A stretch of 64,000 bases of DNA from Pseudolabrys sp. Lineage in GTDB: Bacteria; Pseudomonadota; Alphaproteobacteria; Rhizobiales; Xanthobacteraceae. The DNA is taken from positions 86,603-150,602 of the forward strand of contig JAHCKG010000009.1 of the NCBI GenBank assembly GCA_026125895.1, read 5' to 3'. Below are positions 53,764 through 61,929 of the stretch, piece after piece. Numbering within the stretch: the first letter of the stretch is position 1; each line of letters opens with the position of its first letter. Below the pieces are notes generated by a model, which searched no databases, was not told where the DNA came from, and worked only from the letters and a program-made list of their open reading frames with translations. Made by a program: the position numbers and the translations under genes.

Positions 53764-55134
53764 CTAATACATATACTCATCGTAAATGCGGTCGACGTTG
53801 CCGCCCCACTCGCCGTGGAATTTCTCGAGCAATTCCTCGGCCGGCGTGATGCCGCGCGCGATCGATTCCTCGAGCGGCCGCAGATAGCGCGTTTCGTCGC
53901 GGCCGTTGCGGTCGAGCCGCTTGCGGCGGGCAAGGCCCTTGGCCGAGACGCGCAACGTCTCCTGCGCCAAGGTCAGCACGTTGCGGCCGCGGATTTCGGC
54001 CTTGAAACCGAGCTTGGGCACGTCGTCGCGCAGCTTCTGCCGCTCGGCGGCGGTCCAGTCCTTGACCATCTGCCAGCAGGCATCGAGCGCGTCGTCGTCG
54101 TAGAAGATGCCGACCCAGTAGGCGGACAGCGACGGCAGACGGCGCCACGGGCCGCCGTCGGCGCCGCGCATTTCGAGGTACCGCTTGAGCCGCACCTCGG
54201 GGAAAATCGTCGACAGGTGATTGGCCCAGTCCGACAAGGTCGGCCGCTCGCCCGGCATGATGTCGAGCTTGCCGGCAAAGAAATCGCGGAACGACTTGCC
54301 GGAGGCGTCGATGTACTGATCGCCGCGCTTGATGAAATACATCGGCACGTCGAGCGCATAGTCGACATAACGCTCGAAGCCCATGCCGTCCTCGAAAGCA
54401 AAAGGCAGCATGCCGGCGCGGTTGTTGTCGGTGTCGCGCCAGATTTCCGAGCGCGCCGACAGGTAACCGTTGGGCCGGCGTTCGGTGAACGGCGAATTGG
54501 CGAACAGCGCGGTGGCGACCGGCTGCAGCGCCAGCGACACGCGCAGCTTCTTGACCATGTCGGCTTCGGAGGAGAAGTCGAGGTTCGCCTGCACCGTACA
54601 GGTGCGATACATCATGTCGAGGCCGCGCGTGCCGACCTTCGGCATGTAGTTCGTCATGATCTTGTAGCGGCCCTTCGGCATCACCGGCATGTCGGCGCGG
54701 GACCAGCTCGGCGTCATGCCGAGGCCGAGGAAGCCGAGGCCAAGGGGCTTGGCCACTTCACGCACCTGCGCCAGATGCGCGAACAGTTCGGCCGCTGTCT
54801 GGTGCACATTGTCGAACGGAGCGCCCGACAGTTCGAACTGGCCGCCCGGTTCCAGCGAGATGGCGCCGCCGCCGGTGACGTCGAACATGCCGATGATGTT
54901 CTCGCCCTCCATGATCGGCTCCCAGCCGAGCAGGCCGTGCATGCCGTCGAGCAGCGCGCGGATCGACTGCCGGCCGGCATAGGGCACCGGCTTGTGATCC
55001 TTGAGGGTGAAGACGAATTTCTCGTGCTCGGTGCCGACGCGCCATTGCGACTTCGGCTTGCAGCCCGCTTCGAACCAGGCGACGAGCTCGTCGCGGGTCT
55101 CCAACGGGGTCATATCGATCTGGTCGCGCGCCAT
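53764..55134 (-). CDS. gshA: Glutamate-cysteine ligase, plant/alphaproteobacterial type
   Basis: A 456-residue ATP-dependent enzyme making gamma-glutamylcysteine, the first step of glutathione synthesis. It belongs to the GCS2 group shared by plants and alphaproteobacteria. Conserved parts include WRVGTEHEKFVF, FDVTGGGAISLEPGGQFELSGA, MYRTCTVQANLDFSSE, and RLKRYLEMRGADGGPW. It sits alone upstream of ybaK. The ATG at 55134 is standard. Confidence 0.95.
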   Translation of the reverse strand: MARDQIDMTPLETRDELVAWFEAGCKPKSQWRVGTEHEKFVFTLKDHKPVPYAGRQSIRALLDGMHGLLGWEPIMEGENIIGMFDVTGGGAISLEPGGQFELSGAPFDNVHQTAAELFAHLAQVREVAKPLGLGFLGLGMTPSWSRADMPVMPKGRYKIMTNYMPKVGTRGLDMMYRTCTVQANLDFSSEADMVKKLRVSLALQPVATALFANSPFTERRPNGYLSARSEIWRDTDNNRAGMLPFAFEDGMGFERYVDYALDVPMYFIKRGDQYIDASGKSFRDFFAGKLDIMPGERPTLSDWANHLSTIFPEVRLKRYLEMRGADGGPWRRLPSLSAYWVGIFYDDDALDACWQMVKDWTAAERQKLRDDVPKLGFKAEIRGRNVLTLAQETLRVSAKGLARRKRLDRNGRDETRYLRPLEESIARGITPAEELLEKFHGEWGGNVDRIYDEYMY

Positions 55135-55245
55135 GCGAATTGAGGTCCGGCAAAATCGGGCCGCGACCTAAACATGGGTCGCGGCAAAGGGCAATCCGGA
55201 TCGCGAAGAGGAGTTATGCGGGCTGAATGGGCCGCAATGCCGGTA

Positions 55246-56301
55246 TCAAGACCTCGTGATCGCGGCGGAATCGGCGCGCGTACCGCGCTCGTACCAGCCG
55301 CGGCTGCGGTTGACGATGGCGACCACGGTGAGCATGACCGGGACCTCGATGAGAACGCCGACCACCGTCGCCAGCGCCGCGCCGGAATTGAAGCCGAACA
55401 GGCTGATCGCCGCCGCCACCGCCAACTCGAAGAAATTGCTCGCCCCGATCAGCGCCGAGGGACCGGCGACGCAATGCTGCTCGCCGGCGATGCGGTTGAG
55501 GACATAGGCCAGCCCGGCGTTGAAATAGACCTGGATCAGAATCGGCACCGCGAGCAGCGCGATGACCAGAGGCTGCGCCAGGATTTGTTCGCCCTGGAAA
55601 CCGAACAGCATCACGAGGGTCGCGAGCAGCGCCACGAGCGACAAAGGTTGCAGCCGTGCCAGCAGACGCTCGAGCGCCGCCCTGCCTCCCGATGCCAGCA
55701 GGCGCCGGCGCAGCAACTGCGCCGCGGCGACGGGCACGACGATGTAGAGCACGACCGACAGTACCAGAGTGTCCCACGGCACCGTGATCGCCGACAGGCC
55801 GAGCAGCAAGCCGACGATCGGCGCGAAGGCGAAGACCATGATGGTGTCGTTGAGCGCGACCTGCGACAGCGTGAAATGCGGCTCGCCTTTCGTGAGGTTG
55901 CTCCAGACGAACACCATCGCCGTGCACGGCGCGGCGGCAAGCAGGATCAGCCCGGCGATGTAGGAGTTGATCTGGTCGGCCGGCAGATAGGACCGGAACA
56001 GGGTGCCGACGAACAGCCAGCCAAGCGCCGCCATCGAGAACGGCTTGACCGCCCAGTTGATGAACAAAGTGACGCCGATGCCGCGCCAGTGCTCCTTGAC
56101 CTGCGCCAGCGCGGCGAAGTCGATCTTGATCAGCATCGGCACGATCATCAGCCAGACCAGCACCGCGACCGGCAGGTTGACGCGTGCGATTTCCGCGGAG
56201 CCGATGGCGTGAAACACCGCCGGCATCAGATGGCCGAGCGCGACGCCGGCGACGATGCACAGCGCGACCCAGAGCGTCAGATAGCGTTCAAACTTCGACA
56301 C
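55246..56301 (-). CDS. arsB: Arsenite efflux transporter, ACR3 family
   Basis: A 351-residue, ten-helix permease that expels arsenite. The essential cysteine is in LLAAAPCTAMVFVWSNLT, and the second conserved region is PSALIGASNFFELAVAAAISLFG. This is the ACR3-type carrier, not the ArsB NhaD-type, although both are often called arsB. Its start overlaps the end of arsC by 14 bases, so the operon is arsR-arsC-acr3. Confidence 0.94.
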   Translation of the reverse strand: MSKFERYLTLWVALCIVAGVALGHLMPAVFHAIGSAEIARVNLPVAVLVWLMIVPMLIKIDFAALAQVKEHWRGIGVTLFINWAVKPFSMAALGWLFVGTLFRSYLPADQINSYIAGLILLAAAPCTAMVFVWSNLTKGEPHFTLSQVALNDTIMVFAFAPIVGLLLGLSAITVPWDTLVLSVVLYIVVPVAAAQLLRRRLLASGGRAALERLLARLQPLSLVALLATLVMLFGFQGEQILAQPLVIALLAVPILIQVYFNAGLAYVLNRIAGEQHCVAGPSALIGASNFFELAVAAAISLFGFNSGAALATVVGVLIEVPVMLTVVAIVNRSRGWYERGTRADSAAITRS

Positions 56302-56821
56302 GGCCAGACGCCAATGCGGTCGCGCCTTCGGAAGCGCCGATATCCTTGAGCTTCTTGTGCAGCACCAGCTTGTCGAGCTTGGCCATCGGCAGCGCCAGGA
56401 ACAGATCGAGGCGGCGCGAGAGCATGCGATAGGCCTCGTCGAAGGCGAGCGCGATCGTGACCTCGCTGCCGGTCGCGGCCGCCGGATCGGGAATACCCCA
56501 ATGCGCCGTCATCGGCTGGCCCGGCCACACCGGACAGGCTTCGCCCGCCGCGTCGTCGCAGACGGTGAAGACGAAATCCATCTGCGGCGCGCCGGCCTGC
56601 GCGAATTCGGTCCAGCTCTTGGAGCGGAAATGCGAGACGTCGTAACCGAGGGTGCGCAGCAACGTCAGCGTATGCGGATTGACGGCGCCCTTCGGTTGGC
56701 TGCCGGCGCTGAAGGCGCGGAAGCGGCCCTTGCCGTCGCGGTTGAGGATCGCTTCGGCGATCACCGAGCGCGCCGAATTGCCGGTGCAGAGAAACAGCAC
56801 ATTGTAGATGCGGTCGGACAT
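56288..56821 (-). CDS. arsC: Arsenate reductase, low-MW phosphatase type
   Basis: A 177-residue LMW-protein-tyrosine-phosphatase-fold enzyme reducing arsenate to arsenite. The P-loop is C12-x5-R18 in LCTGNSARS. Two further cysteines (C88 and C96 in VCDDAAGEACPVWPG) provide the resolving thiols used in the thioredoxin-coupled mechanism. The C-terminal tail is longer than usual (about 140 residues is typical). It is between arsR and acr3. Confidence 0.93.
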   Translation of the reverse strand: MSDRIYNVLFLCTGNSARSVIAEAILNRDGKGRFRAFSAGSQPKGAVNPHTLTLLRTLGYDVSHFRSKSWTEFAQAGAPQMDFVFTVCDDAAGEACPVWPGQPMTAHWGIPDPAAATGSEVTIALAFDEAYRMLSRRLDLFLALPMAKLDKLVLHKKLKDIGASEGATALASGRVEV

Positions 56822-56831
56822 AAGTTGCTCG

Positions 56832-57182
56832 CTAGGCTGACTGTTTCAAACGCTTCGCTGAAGGCTTGCAGGCTTTCGCCGGCGCGCATTGCGCAGGGTT
56901 GCCGCCGCAGCAATTGTCGGTGAGATAGCCGATCAGCGTGTTCATGGTGTCGAAGCGCGCGCTGTAGATCATCGAGCGGCCGTCGCGGCGCACATCGACG
57001 AGACCCGCCGCGCGCAGACGGTCGAAGTGAAACGTCAGCGTGTTCGGCGCGAGGCCAAGCTTGTCGGCGATCGCACCGGCCGGCAGACCGTCCGGACCCG
57101 CCTGCACCAAGAGGCGATAGACATCGAGGCGATTGTCCTGCGCCAGAGCGGCCAGCGCGGCGACGGCGTCTGTTTGTTCCAT
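56832..57182 (-). CDS. arsR: ArsR-family metalloregulator
   Basis: A 116-residue winged-helix repressor. The HTH region is GAIADKLGLAPNTLTFHFDRLRAAGLV and the wing VRRDGRSMIYSA. A C-terminal cysteine cluster (NCCGGNPAQCAPAKAC) is the probable As(III)-binding site, of the type found in At/Cg-like ArsR proteins rather than the helix-4 site of R773. It is the first gene of the ars operon, with an operator just upstream. Confidence 0.92.
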   Translation of the reverse strand: MEQTDAVAALAALAQDNRLDVYRLLVQAGPDGLPAGAIADKLGLAPNTLTFHFDRLRAAGLVDVRRDGRSMIYSARFDTMNTLIGYLTDNCCGGNPAQCAPAKACKPSAKRLKQSA

Positions 57183-57202
57183 ATTTCTACGATTATTGAA
57201 AT
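57183..57202 (-). promoter_or_regulatory. Putative ArsR operator
   Basis: ATTTCTACGATTATTGAAAT carries ATTTC and GAAAT as inverted 5-bp arms, directly upstream of the arsR start codon. Autorepression by binding at the leader is usual for ArsR. The central half is imperfect. Confidence 0.5.
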
Positions 57203-57296
57203 GTTAGAGCGGAGTCAACCGTCTCGTTGGGCGCGTGGACGAGCGGACACGCGGAGAGAATTGAGAATATATGCTGACACTTTGTTCCTGCCTCGC

Positions 57297-57391
57297 GTCG
57301 TGCCCGCGCAGGCGGGGACCCATAGCCTCTGGCCCCACGATGGCGCGGTGGTTATGGGTCCCGGGCCTCGCTATCGCTTGCCCGGGACGAC
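57297..57391. repeat. REP-type palindromic repeat, family B copy 2
   Basis: Starts GTCGTGCCCGCGCAGGCGGGG and ends GCCCGGGACGAC with internal ACCCATA and TATGGGTCCCGGG. Same orientation as the other family B copies. It lies between arsR and the helicase. Confidence 0.85.
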
Positions 57392-57452
57392 AGAAAAATT
57401 GGGTTGCCAATTTGTTCTTTGCCATCCGCGCCGCATGCTCTATTCATCCCGC

Positions 57453-58571
57453 ATGCAATTCACGCCCCATCAGGATGACGCCCTGAAAGCCGTCGCCGAC
57501 TGGCTCAAGGCCAAGCCCGGCACCGGCGGAACGCCACAGATTTTCCGCCTGTTCGGCTATGCCGGCACCGGCAAGACCACGCTCGCCACCCACCTGGCCG
57601 AAGCGGTGGACGGCGAGGTGAAGTTCGCCGCCTTCACCGGTAAGGCGGCCTCGGTCATGCGCGGCAAGGGCTGCCGCGGCGCCACCACCATCCACTCGCT
57701 GATCTATCGCGCCCGCGAGAGCGGCGAGGAAATCCCCAGCTTCGACCTGTGGGATGAGGCGCCGGCCTCCAAGGCCTCGCTGATCATCATCGACGAATGC
57801 TCGATGGTCGATGCCGAGCTCGGCAAGGACCTGTTGTCGTTCGGCGTGCCGCTGCTGGTGCTGGGCGATCCGGCGCAGTTGCCGCCGATCACCACCGGCT
57901 CGAACGGCGGCGGCTTTTTCACCGAGCACGACCCGGACATCATGCTCACCGAGGTGCATCGCCAGGCGCAGGACAATCCGATCATCCGCCTGTCGATGGA
58001 TATCCGCGCCGGCGAATATCTCGAGCCCGGCCGCTACGGCGAGACCGAGGTGGTGCCGAAGGGCGAACTCGATCCGCAGCGCGTGCTCGACGCCGACCAG
58101 GTGCTGGTCGGCCGCAACAATACGCGGCGCGCCTACAACATGCGTATGCGCGAGCGCCGCGGCTTCAAGGACCCGATGCCGGAGTCGGGCGACAAGCTGG
58201 TGTGCCTGCGCAACAACCGCAAGAAGGGCCTGTTCAACGGCGGCCTGTGGAGCGTGAAGGAACGCGGCGGCCGCAAGACCGGCATCATGACGCTGCGGCT
58301 GCTGCCGGACGACGAGACGGCGACGCGCGGCGTCAAGGTGTCGGTGCGGCCGGAATGCTTCGCCGGCGGCCTCGAGCAGATCGACTGGCAGCGCCGCAAG
58401 CCCTACGACGAGTTCGACTATGGCTACGTGCTCACCGTGCACAAGGCGCAGGGCTCGCAATGGGACGACGTCGTACTGTTCGACGAGTCGTTCGCGTTTC
58501 AGGAAAGCCGCCAGCGCTGGCTCTATACCGGCATCACCCGCGCCGCCAAGCGGCTGACGGTGGTGGTGTAG
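57453..58571 (+). CDS. RecD/Dda-like ATP-dependent DNA helicase (superfamily 1B)
   Basis: A 372-residue single-protein helicase. Walker A is FGYAGTGKTTLA, Walker B is LIIIDECSMVD, motif III includes LVLGDPAQLPPI, and the C-terminal UvrD_C_2 part has YVLTVHKAQGSQWDDVVLFDE and LYTGITRAAKRL. It is much shorter than RecD2 and resembles phage Dda-like helicases of alphaproteobacteria. It lies between two direct copies of family B repeats. The ATG at 57453 is chosen; 57435 is possible. Confidence 0.88.
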   Translation: MQFTPHQDDALKAVADWLKAKPGTGGTPQIFRLFGYAGTGKTTLATHLAEAVDGEVKFAAFTGKAASVMRGKGCRGATTIHSLIYRARESGEEIPSFDLWDEAPASKASLIIIDECSMVDAELGKDLLSFGVPLLVLGDPAQLPPITTGSNGGGFFTEHDPDIMLTEVHRQAQDNPIIRLSMDIRAGEYLEPGRYGETEVVPKGELDPQRVLDADQVLVGRNNTRRAYNMRMRERRGFKDPMPESGDKLVCLRNNRKKGLFNGGLWSVKERGGRKTGIMTLRLLPDDETATRGVKVSVRPECFAGGLEQIDWQRRKPYDEFDYGYVLTVHKAQGSQWDDVVLFDESFAFQESRQRWLYTGITRAAKRLTVVV

Positions 58572-58579
58572 CTACACTT

Positions 58580-58674
58580 GTCGTCCCCGCGAAAGCGGGG
58601 ACCCATAATCCCCGCGCTCTCGACGGCGCGGTGGCTATGGGTCCCGGGCCTCGCATCCGCTCGCCCGGGACGAC
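58580..58674. repeat. REP-type palindromic repeat, family B copy 3
   Basis: Starts GTCGTCCCCGCGAAAGCGGGG and ends TCGCCCGGGACGAC, with the internal ACCCATA and TATGGGTCCCGGG. It fills the gap between the convergent helicase and fadJ-like genes. Confidence 0.85.
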
Positions 58675-58683
58675 GATCGATGA

Positions 58684-60894
58684 TTACGCCGCCTTCTTCT
58701 TCGGGGCGAATTTGGTGTGGAAGCTCTCGCCCTTCGCCGCCATCTCGATCAGCAGCTTCGGCGGCGTGAAGCGCTCGCCGTATTTCTTCACGAACCGGTT
58801 GCACAGCTCGACGAACTTCTTCGTCCCCATCATGTCGATGTAAGAGAGCGTGCCGCCGGTGAACGGCGCGAAGCCGAAGCCGAGGATCGAGCCGACATCG
58901 GCCTCGCGCACGTCGGTGACGACATGCTCCTCGAAGGTGCGCGCGGCCTCGACCGCCTGAACGACGAGGAAGCGCTGCTTCAATTCATTGACGTCGAGCG
59001 CTTCGATCTCCTCGCGCGTCAGCTTTTTCGGCAGCAGGTCGGCAAGGCCCGGCCACAACTTCTTCGGCTGGCCCGGGGTATAATCGTAGAAGCCCTTGCC
59101 GTTCTTGCGGCCGAAGCGCTGGTTCTTCTCGACCATGTCCTCGAGCAACTTCTTCATACCCGGGTCGACGGCCTCGGGCCCAAGATCCGCCTCGGTGGCG
59201 CGCACGATCTTGAGGCCGAGATCGAGCGCGGTCTCGTCGTTGAGCGACAACGGCCCGACCGGCATGCCGGCCATGCGCGCGGTGTTCTCGATCATCGCCG
59301 CCGGGATGCCCTCCTGCAGCATCAGGTGGCCTTCGCGGATGTAATTGAGCACGCAGCGATTGGCGTAGAAACCGCGCGTGTCGTTCACGACAATAGGAGT
59401 CTTGCGGATGGCGCGGATGAAATCGAGCGCGGCGGCGAGCGCCGGATCGCCGGTCTCCTTGCCCATGATGACCTCGACCAGCATCATCAGCGCCACCGGC
59501 GAGAAGAAGTGGATGCCGATGAAGCGCTTCGGCTCCTTGAACTCGGCGGCGAGCGAAGTGATCGGCAGGGTCGAGGTGTTGGAAGCGAAAGTGGCGTCGT
59601 CGCGGATGACGGCGGCGACCTTCTTGATGACGTCGGTCTTGACCTTGCGGTCCTCGAACACGGCTTCGACGATGATGTCGCAATCCTTCAGCGCGTCGTA
59701 GTCGGCGGTCGTCGCGATCTTTTCCAAGAGACTGTCGCGCTCGGCCGATTTCATGCGGCCCTTGGCGACGCGATCGGACAGCGATTTGTGCAGCCCGGCC
59801 TTGCCCTTGTCGGCGGTCTCCTGATCGCGATCGATCAGCACCACGGACAGCCCGGCGGCGGCCGACACCTGGGCGATGCCGGCGCCCATGAAGCCGGCGC
59901 CGATGATGCCGACCTTCTTGATGTTGGTCGGCGGCACGCCGGCCGGGCGGCGCGCGCCCTTGTTGAGGTCCTGCATGTTGACGAAGAGCGTGCGGATCAT
60001 CGCCGCCGCTTCCGGCGAGCGCAGGATCTTGGCGAAGTGCCGCGACTCGATGCGCAGCGCGGTGTCGATATCGACCTGCAGGCCCTCATAGACGACCTGG
60101 AGGATGGCGCGCGCCGCCGGATAATTGTCGTAGGTCTCGCGGCGATAGATGGCGTTGGCCGGCGGGAAGGTCATCATGCCGGCCTTCGAATAAACAAGGC
60201 CGCCGGGGAATTTGTAGCCCTTGACGTCCCACGGCTGCTCGCCCTTGCCGCCGCCCTTGATCCAGGCCTTCGCCGTCTCGATCAGTCTGTCCTGCGGCAC
60301 CACCTCGTCGATCAGCTTCATCGCCTTGGCGCGATCGACTTTCAGCTGATCGCCCTTGAGCAGGAACTGCAGCGCATCGGCCGGCATCATCATGCGCACG
60401 ACGCGCTGCGTGCCGCCGGCGCCGGGGAACAGACCGACCTTGATCTCGGGCAGGCCGAGCCGCGTCTTCGCATTGTCCGACGCAATGCGGCGGTGACAGG
60501 CGAGCGCCAGTTCGAAGCCGCCGCCCATCGCCGTACCGTTGAGCGCGCAGACCCACGGCTTGCCGCTCTTCTCCAGGCGCCGGTAGAGCTGCGACAGCTT
60601 GGAGCTCTCCTCGTAGACGTATTTCGCCGCGGCCTCTTCGCCTTCTTGTCTCACCTTGTCGGCGTAGATGCCGCCCATGCTCTCGAGCATGGTCAGGTCG
60701 GCGCCGCCGCAGAAGGCTTTCTTGCCCGAGGTGATGACCGCGCCCTTGATGGCGGCGTCGTTGGTCACCTTGTCGACGAGGCCGGACAGTTCGGCGATGA
60801 CGTCCATCGTGATGACGTTCATCGACCGGCCTTCCATGTCCCAGGTGATGAGCGCGATGCCGTCGGCGTCGATGTCGAGCTTGAAAGCGGTCAT
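58684..60894 (-). CDS. fadJ: Multifunctional enoyl-CoA hydratase/3-hydroxyacyl-CoA dehydrogenase (FadJ/FadB-like)
   Basis: A 736-residue bifunctional beta-oxidation enzyme. The N-terminal crotonase domain has GKKAFCGGADLTMLE and NGTAMGGGFELALACHRRIA, the oxyanion-hole region. The middle is the NAD-binding 3HCDH domain VGIIGAGFMGAGIAQVSAA, and the C-terminal 3HCDH domains contain DTRGFYANRCVLNYIREG and GFAPFTGGTLSYIDMMG. It works with the thiolase and acyl-CoA dehydrogenase encoded further upstream on the same strand. The choice between fadJ and fadB names is conventional. Confidence 0.93.
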   Translation of the reverse strand: MTAFKLDIDADGIALITWDMEGRSMNVITMDVIAELSGLVDKVTNDAAIKGAVITSGKKAFCGGADLTMLESMGGIYADKVRQEGEEAAAKYVYEESSKLSQLYRRLEKSGKPWVCALNGTAMGGGFELALACHRRIASDNAKTRLGLPEIKVGLFPGAGGTQRVVRMMMPADALQFLLKGDQLKVDRAKAMKLIDEVVPQDRLIETAKAWIKGGGKGEQPWDVKGYKFPGGLVYSKAGMMTFPPANAIYRRETYDNYPAARAILQVVYEGLQVDIDTALRIESRHFAKILRSPEAAAMIRTLFVNMQDLNKGARRPAGVPPTNIKKVGIIGAGFMGAGIAQVSAAAGLSVVLIDRDQETADKGKAGLHKSLSDRVAKGRMKSAERDSLLEKIATTADYDALKDCDIIVEAVFEDRKVKTDVIKKVAAVIRDDATFASNTSTLPITSLAAEFKEPKRFIGIHFFSPVALMMLVEVIMGKETGDPALAAALDFIRAIRKTPIVVNDTRGFYANRCVLNYIREGHLMLQEGIPAAMIENTARMAGMPVGPLSLNDETALDLGLKIVRATEADLGPEAVDPGMKKLLEDMVEKNQRFGRKNGKGFYDYTPGQPKKLWPGLADLLPKKLTREEIEALDVNELKQRFLVVQAVEAARTFEEHVVTDVREADVGSILGFGFAPFTGGTLSYIDMMGTKKFVELCNRFVKKYGERFTPPKLLIEMAAKGESFHTKFAPKKKAA

Positions 60895-60931
60895 GAACGG
60901 TTCCTCTCGGTGTTCTTTAACGGGCGCGCCC

Positions 60932-61393
60932 TCACCAGGGCGTGCCGTCGCGATGCAGGACGCGCAACGTGGTGCCGTCGCGCTCGAATCTCAGATCCTC
61001 GCCGGGGTAATGCGCGCGCTCGACCGGCGCGCGGGTGCCGACCTCGATCAGCACGACGTCGCCTTGCGAGCGGTTGACGATGGTGTGGGCGTTCGGCACG
61101 CCGGCCTTGAAGCCGGCGGCGTCGCCCGCCTTGAGGATGGTCTCGCCGTCGTTCTCGATCAGCACGCATTCGCCCATCAGGATGAAGACGAATTCGTCCT
61201 CGTTCTCGTGCCAGTGCCGCACGGAGGTGGCGGCGCCCGGTTCGAGCCGCGTCAGGTTGACGCCGAACTGCGTGATGCCGGCGATGTTGCCGAGCGGCGT
61301 CTTGTGACGCCCGGCGCAAACCGGCTGAAACGCCGGCGGGTAATTCGGCGAACCCTGGCGGCTCGGCAGCTTGCTGACGTCGATCCTGGGCAT
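60932..61393 (-). CDS. Cupin-domain protein
   Basis: A 153-residue single cupin. Motif 1 is VRHWHENEDEFVFILMGE (His, His, Glu ligands) and motif 2 is AGDAAGFKAGVPNAHTIVNRS. This type, near amino-acid/fatty-acid genes, is often annotated as cupin without known function. It lies between fadJ and the DUF559 gene, 37 bases upstream of fadJ on the same strand. Confidence 0.85.
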   Translation of the reverse strand: MPRIDVSKLPSRQGSPNYPPAFQPVCAGRHKTPLGNIAGITQFGVNLTRLEPGAATSVRHWHENEDEFVFILMGECVLIENDGETILKAGDAAGFKAGVPNAHTIVNRSQGDVVLIEVGTRAPVERAHYPGEDLRFERDGTTLRVLHRDGTPW

Positions 61394-61396
61394 TGA

Positions 61397-61846
61397 TCAG
61401 TTCTCCGCCGAGCCATTCCCCTCCCCCCGCGCGCTCTTGCGCGTGGTGGGGAGGGGTAAGGGGTGGGGGGCTGATCGGGCAGCAAGCGCCTCGTGGATCA
61501 ATGTCATCACGCCCTCTGTATTGGTCAGGACATCGGTATTCCAGAAGCGGAGAACTTCGTAGCCGAGAGTTGCGAGATAGCGTGTCCGCGCGGAATCCTT
61601 CGCAGCGGTTTGCGCCTCCATGTGAGCGCTGCCGTCGAGCTCGATAACAAGCCTGGCTTGATGATGGGCGAAATCGGCGAAATACGGTCCGATGGTCGCC
61701 TGACGGCGGAAATGTCCTTCGCCAACGCGCAGGCGGCGCAAATGCCACCACAGCCGATGCTCGGCTTCGGTCATGTCACGGCGCAACGAACGCGCGCGCG
61801 GCACGCGCCGGTCAGCTTTCCGCTTCTGCCGCTCGCCGCGAAGCAT
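61397..61846 (-). CDS. DUF559 endonuclease-like protein framed by inverted palindromes
   Basis: A 149-residue protein of the DUF559 group, related to the Vsr/PD-(D/E)XK nuclease fold. The likely metal site is D58 (in IGPYFADFAHH), E69-L-D71 (LVIELDGSAH) and H75. The N-terminal MTEAEHRLWWHLRRLR helix is also typical. The C-terminal 24 residues (from APHPLPLP) are encoded by the palindrome at 61415-61471, and the start codon lies at the edge of the opposite copy. DUF559 proteins are thought to be nicking or mismatch-type nucleases; no activity is proven here. It separates the thiolase gene from the cupin/fadJ genes. Confidence 0.85.
   Translation of the reverse strand: MLRGERQKRKADRRVPRARSLRRDMTEAEHRLWWHLRRLRVGEGHFRRQATIGPYFADFAHHQARLVIELDGSAHMEAQTAAKDSARTRYLATLGYEVLRFWNTDVLTNTEGVMTLIHEALAARSAPHPLPLPTTRKSARGEGNGSAEN
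61415..61471. repeat. Family C palindrome, 3' side of the DUF559 gene
   Basis: Reads ATTCCCCTCCCCCCGCGCGC, then a short loop, then GCGTGGTGGGGAGGGG and TAAGGGGTGGGGGGC. The arms fold as a hairpin. Its inverted partner is at 61847-61894; the first 16 bases and the last 20 match nearly exactly. The copy overlaps the 3' end of the coding region. Confidence 0.9.
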
Positions 61847-61894
61847 GCCCCCCACCCCTGACCCCTCCCCGCCGCTTCGCGGGGGGAGGGGAAT
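61847..61894. repeat. Family C palindrome, 5' side of the DUF559 gene (inverted)
   Basis: Reads GCCCCCCACCCCTGACCCC, then TCCCCGCCGCTTCGCGGGG and GGAGGGGAAT. Its reverse complement has the same ATTCCCCTCCCCCCGCG start and GGGGTGGGGGGC end as 61415-61471, with a shorter hairpin loop. It begins at the base after the start codon on the minus strand. Confidence 0.9.
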
Positions 61895-61929
61895 AGATAC
61901 GCCGTGCGTCATTCGATGCACGCGCAGAA

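Noticed and set aside
58717-61077. A 786-codon open frame on the plus strand
   Set aside because: It lies antisense to the fadJ-like gene, whose domains are complete. The translation is rich in Arg, Ala, His and Asp with no domain, as expected for a GC-rich shadow frame.
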